A DNA stretch of 64,000 nt from Saccharothrix syringae (GTDB lineage Bacteria; Actinomycetota; Actinomycetes; Mycobacteriales; Pseudonocardiaceae). The notes beneath the pieces were generated by a model, which had not been told where the DNA came from, did not search any database, and saw nothing but the letters and a program-made list of their open reading frames with translations. This document shows positions 62,070-64,000 of the stretch, one piece after another. The position numbers and the translations under genes were made by a program. Every line of letters begins with the position of its first letter. Within the stretch, counting starts at the first letter, position 1. The stretch lies in assembly GCF_009498035.1 (NCBI RefSeq), contig NZ_CP034550.1:1426001-1490000 (forward strand), read 5' to 3'.

Positions 62070-63332
62070 TCAGCGCAGCTCGACGCCCCTGGTCTCGGGC
62101 AGGGTGAGGACCACCGGGAACGCCAGGGCCGCCGCGACCGCCACGTAGCGGAAGAACGCGTCGCCGATCCACCGGATGACCAGGGGAGCGGTGCCGCCGA
62201 ACAGGGCGACGGTCAGGTTGTACCAGGAGCCGATGCCCAGGGCCCGCAGCTCGGTCGGGAACAGCTCGCTCATCACCGCGGGCGCGATGGACGTCATCGC
62301 GGTGTAGAGGCCCAGGCCGACGCAGAACACCACGAGCAGCCGGCCCACCCCGGGGCCGATCAGCGTGGACAGCGGCAGCACCAGCAGCGCCGTCGCCGTC
62401 GACCACACCAGCAGCTGCGGCCTGCGCCCGAGGCGGTCCGCCAGCGCGCCCATGGGGTACTGCAGGGCGACGAACAGGCCGGTGGCGATCGACAGCGCGA
62501 GGAACACGTCCCCCGCGGCCGCGCCGCGCTGGGTGACCGCGAACGGCGTGAGCGCGCTGAAGAACGTGTAGTAGCAGAGCGTCGAGAGCATGCTGAACCC
62601 GACGAGCCGTCCCACGGCCGCGGGGTGCTCGCGCAACGTCACCACCAGCGGCCGCCTGAGCTGCCGCGCCTTGGCCTTGTTCTGCTCGAACTGCTCGGTC
62701 TCCTCCAGGCTGCGCCGCATCCACAACCCCACCAGCCCCAGCACCCCGCCGACGAGGAACGGCACGCGCCAGCCCCACGACGACAACTGCCCGGCGGTCA
62801 GCGTGCGCGCCAGCACGAAGCCCAGCACCGACGCCACCAGCACCGCCGTGCCGGTGGAGATGTAGAAGAACGCCGAGTACCGACCCCGCCGCTCCGGCGG
62901 CGCGATCTCCGCCAGGTACGCCGACGCGTTCGACACCTCACCGCCCAGCGACAGCCCCTGGGCGATGCGCGCGAGCAGCAGCAGGACCGGCGCCAACCAC
63001 CCGACCTGCGCGTAGGTGGGCAGCAACCCGATCGCCACCGACCCGCCCGCCATCAGCACGATGGTCAGCAGCATCGCCATCCGCCGGCCGTGCAAATCGG
63101 CGAAGCGCCCCGGCAGGTACCCGCCCAGCGGCCGGAAGAAGAACGCGATCGCGTACGCCGCCAACGTGTTGATCAGCGCGAGCCGCGCGTTCTCCTCGGG
63201 GAAGACCTGCGTGGCGAAGTAGATGCTGAAGGTGGCGTAGATGCTCCAGTCGTACCACTCGATGGCGTTGCCGATCGACGCGGCCACGAGCTTGCGCACG
63301 GGCAGGCGGTGCTGGTGCTCCACGACAGCCAT
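62070..63332 (-). CDS. MHS-type MFS transporter (metabolite:proton symporter)
   Basis: A 420-aa, 12-span carrier. The opening GNAIEWYDWSIYATFSIYFA, the loop GRFADLHGRRMAM and the block SLGGEVSNASAYLAEIAPPE mark the metabolite:H+ symporter subfamily (ProP, KgtP, ShiA). Whether it carries a carboxylate or betaine/proline is unknown; its place behind proB does not prove a proline role because it faces the other way. ATG 63332 is the start. Confidence 0.88.
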   Translation of the reverse strand: MAVVEHQHRLPVRKLVAASIGNAIEWYDWSIYATFSIYFATQVFPEENARLALINTLAAYAIAFFFRPLGGYLPGRFADLHGRRMAMLLTIVLMAGGSVAIGLLPTYAQVGWLAPVLLLLARIAQGLSLGGEVSNASAYLAEIAPPERRGRYSAFFYISTGTAVLVASVLGFVLARTLTAGQLSSWGWRVPFLVGGVLGLVGLWMRRSLEETEQFEQNKAKARQLRRPLVVTLREHPAAVGRLVGFSMLSTLCYYTFFSALTPFAVTQRGAAAGDVFLALSIATGLFVALQYPMGALADRLGRRPQLLVWSTATALLVLPLSTLIGPGVGRLLVVFCVGLGLYTAMTSIAPAVMSELFPTELRALGIGSWYNLTVALFGGTAPLVIRWIGDAFFRYVAVAAALAFPVVLTLPETRGVELR

Positions 63333-63390
63333 GGTTGGACACGACCACGAAGTCGATGGACCCGGTAGATCCTTCACCGGCCCGCCGACG

Positions 63391-63918
63391 TCAGATCATG
63401 CGTTCCCTCCACTCCTCGGCCAGCAACCCGAACAGCAGGTCGTCGGTCCACTCGCCCTTGATCCACGTGCTCCGCACCCGGTGCCCCTCCTGCCGGAAGC
63501 CGAGCCTGGTCAGCAGCCGCGCGGACCGCTCGTTGCGCGCGTCGCACTCGGCGCCGACCCGGTACAGCCCGCGCTCGTCGAACAGGTGCTCCAACACCCG
63601 CCGCACGGCCTCGGTCGCGTACCCCCGCCCCTGGTGCGCGGGCGCCAGCGTGTAGCCGATCTCCGCCTGCATCCGGTTCGGGTGCAGGTTCACCCCGACG
63701 TCGCCGACCAGTTCACCGCCCACCTCGACGGCGAACTGGAACCACCCCGGCTCGTCCACGTCGAGCGCGGCGACCTCCCGTACGAACTCCTCGGCCTGCG
63801 CCAGGGAGAACGGCGCGTCCCACCCCTGGTAGCGGGCCACGTCCGGGTCGGACCGGTACGCCGCGAACACCGGCGCGTCGCCTTCCGCGAACGGCCGCAG
63901 CAGCACCCGTTCCGCCAT
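63391..63918 (-). CDS. GNAT-family N-acetyltransferase (RimJ/RimL type)
   Basis: A 175-aa acetyltransferase. The N-terminus AERVLLRPFAEGDAPVFAAY is typical of RimJ/RimL-like GNATs. The acetyl-CoA loop is in LAPAHQGRGYATEAVRRVLE, and the last block is ERSARLLTRLGFRQEG. ATG 63918 follows AGGT at short range; an upstream GTG at 63927 would add three residues. The substrate may be a protein N-terminus or a small amine. Confidence 0.88.
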   Translation of the reverse strand: MAERVLLRPFAEGDAPVFAAYRSDPDVARYQGWDAPFSLAQAEEFVREVAALDVDEPGWFQFAVEVGGELVGDVGVNLHPNRMQAEIGYTLAPAHQGRGYATEAVRRVLEHLFDERGLYRVGAECDARNERSARLLTRLGFRQEGHRVRSTWIKGEWTDDLLFGLLAEEWRERMI

Positions 63919-64000
63919 CAACCTCACCCCGTCACCACCGGCGCCTCCCCATCACCACCACCCCTTCCGGTCACCGCGACCCGTCCCCAACGGCCCCGCG

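Overview
The window is high-GC actinobacterial DNA. Three things point to Pseudonocardiales (the Saccharothrix/Actinosynnema/Lentzea group) or a near relative: the codon bias, the many GTG/TTG starts with TANNNT boxes only 6-7 nt upstream, and a gene order that follows the Mycobacterium tuberculosis Rv2467-Rv2439c block in scattered form. The conserved members are pepN, the Rv2466c-type DsbA protein, rpiB, a Nei-like glycosylase, tig, clpP1, clpP2, clpX, valS, folC, a DUF4233 gene, ndk, rne, rplU, rpmA, obg and proB. The taxonomic placement is inference; no rRNA gene is present.

Layout. 1-9 kb: the 3'-truncated pepN, a mycothiol-type nitroreductase, an aldehyde dehydrogenase, a ComB-like phosphatase, rpiB, a DNA glycosylase and an Eis-type acetyltransferase; a 149-bp triple-nested inverted repeat separates two convergent genes. 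9-14 kb: a P-loop protein, a decayed tyrosine-integrase fragment beside tRNA-Gly, tRNA-Pro, a LysR regulator and a gene-poor stretch. 14-19 kb: the proteostasis block tig, clpP1-clpP2, clpX. 19-31 kb: accessory metabolism, notably a formate/oxalate-type locus (CaiB/BaiF CoA-transferase, FdhD, OFA-family MFS carrier with a 35-aa companion, FdhF/YdeP-type molybdoenzyme). 32-36.7 kb: valS-folC-DUF4233, coupled by GTGA overlaps. 36.7-46.8 kb: about 10 kb not found at this point in the mycobacterial order, holding a type VII secretion-associated toxin-like cassette, two decayed genes and a 1,840-aa secreted double-GH13 amylopullulanase. 46.9-62 kb: ndk, a three-gene ABC-2 exporter, a TIGR03960-type radical SAM protein separated from its DUF2344 partner by a methyltransferase and a subtilase, then rne, rplU-rpmA, obg-proB. 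62-64 kb: an MHS-type MFS transporter and a GNAT acetyltransferase.

How the genes work together. ClpP1/ClpP2/ClpX and trigger factor form the protein folding and degradation core. ValRS, tRNA-Gly, tRNA-Pro, L21, L27, Obg and RNase E serve translation, ribosome assembly and RNA turnover. FolC, Ndk and ProB supply folate, nucleotides and proline. Accessory islands sit between these conserved blocks, so the window reads as a housekeeping backbone repeatedly interrupted by insertion and decay. I found no CRISPR array, intact transposase, rRNA or replication origin.
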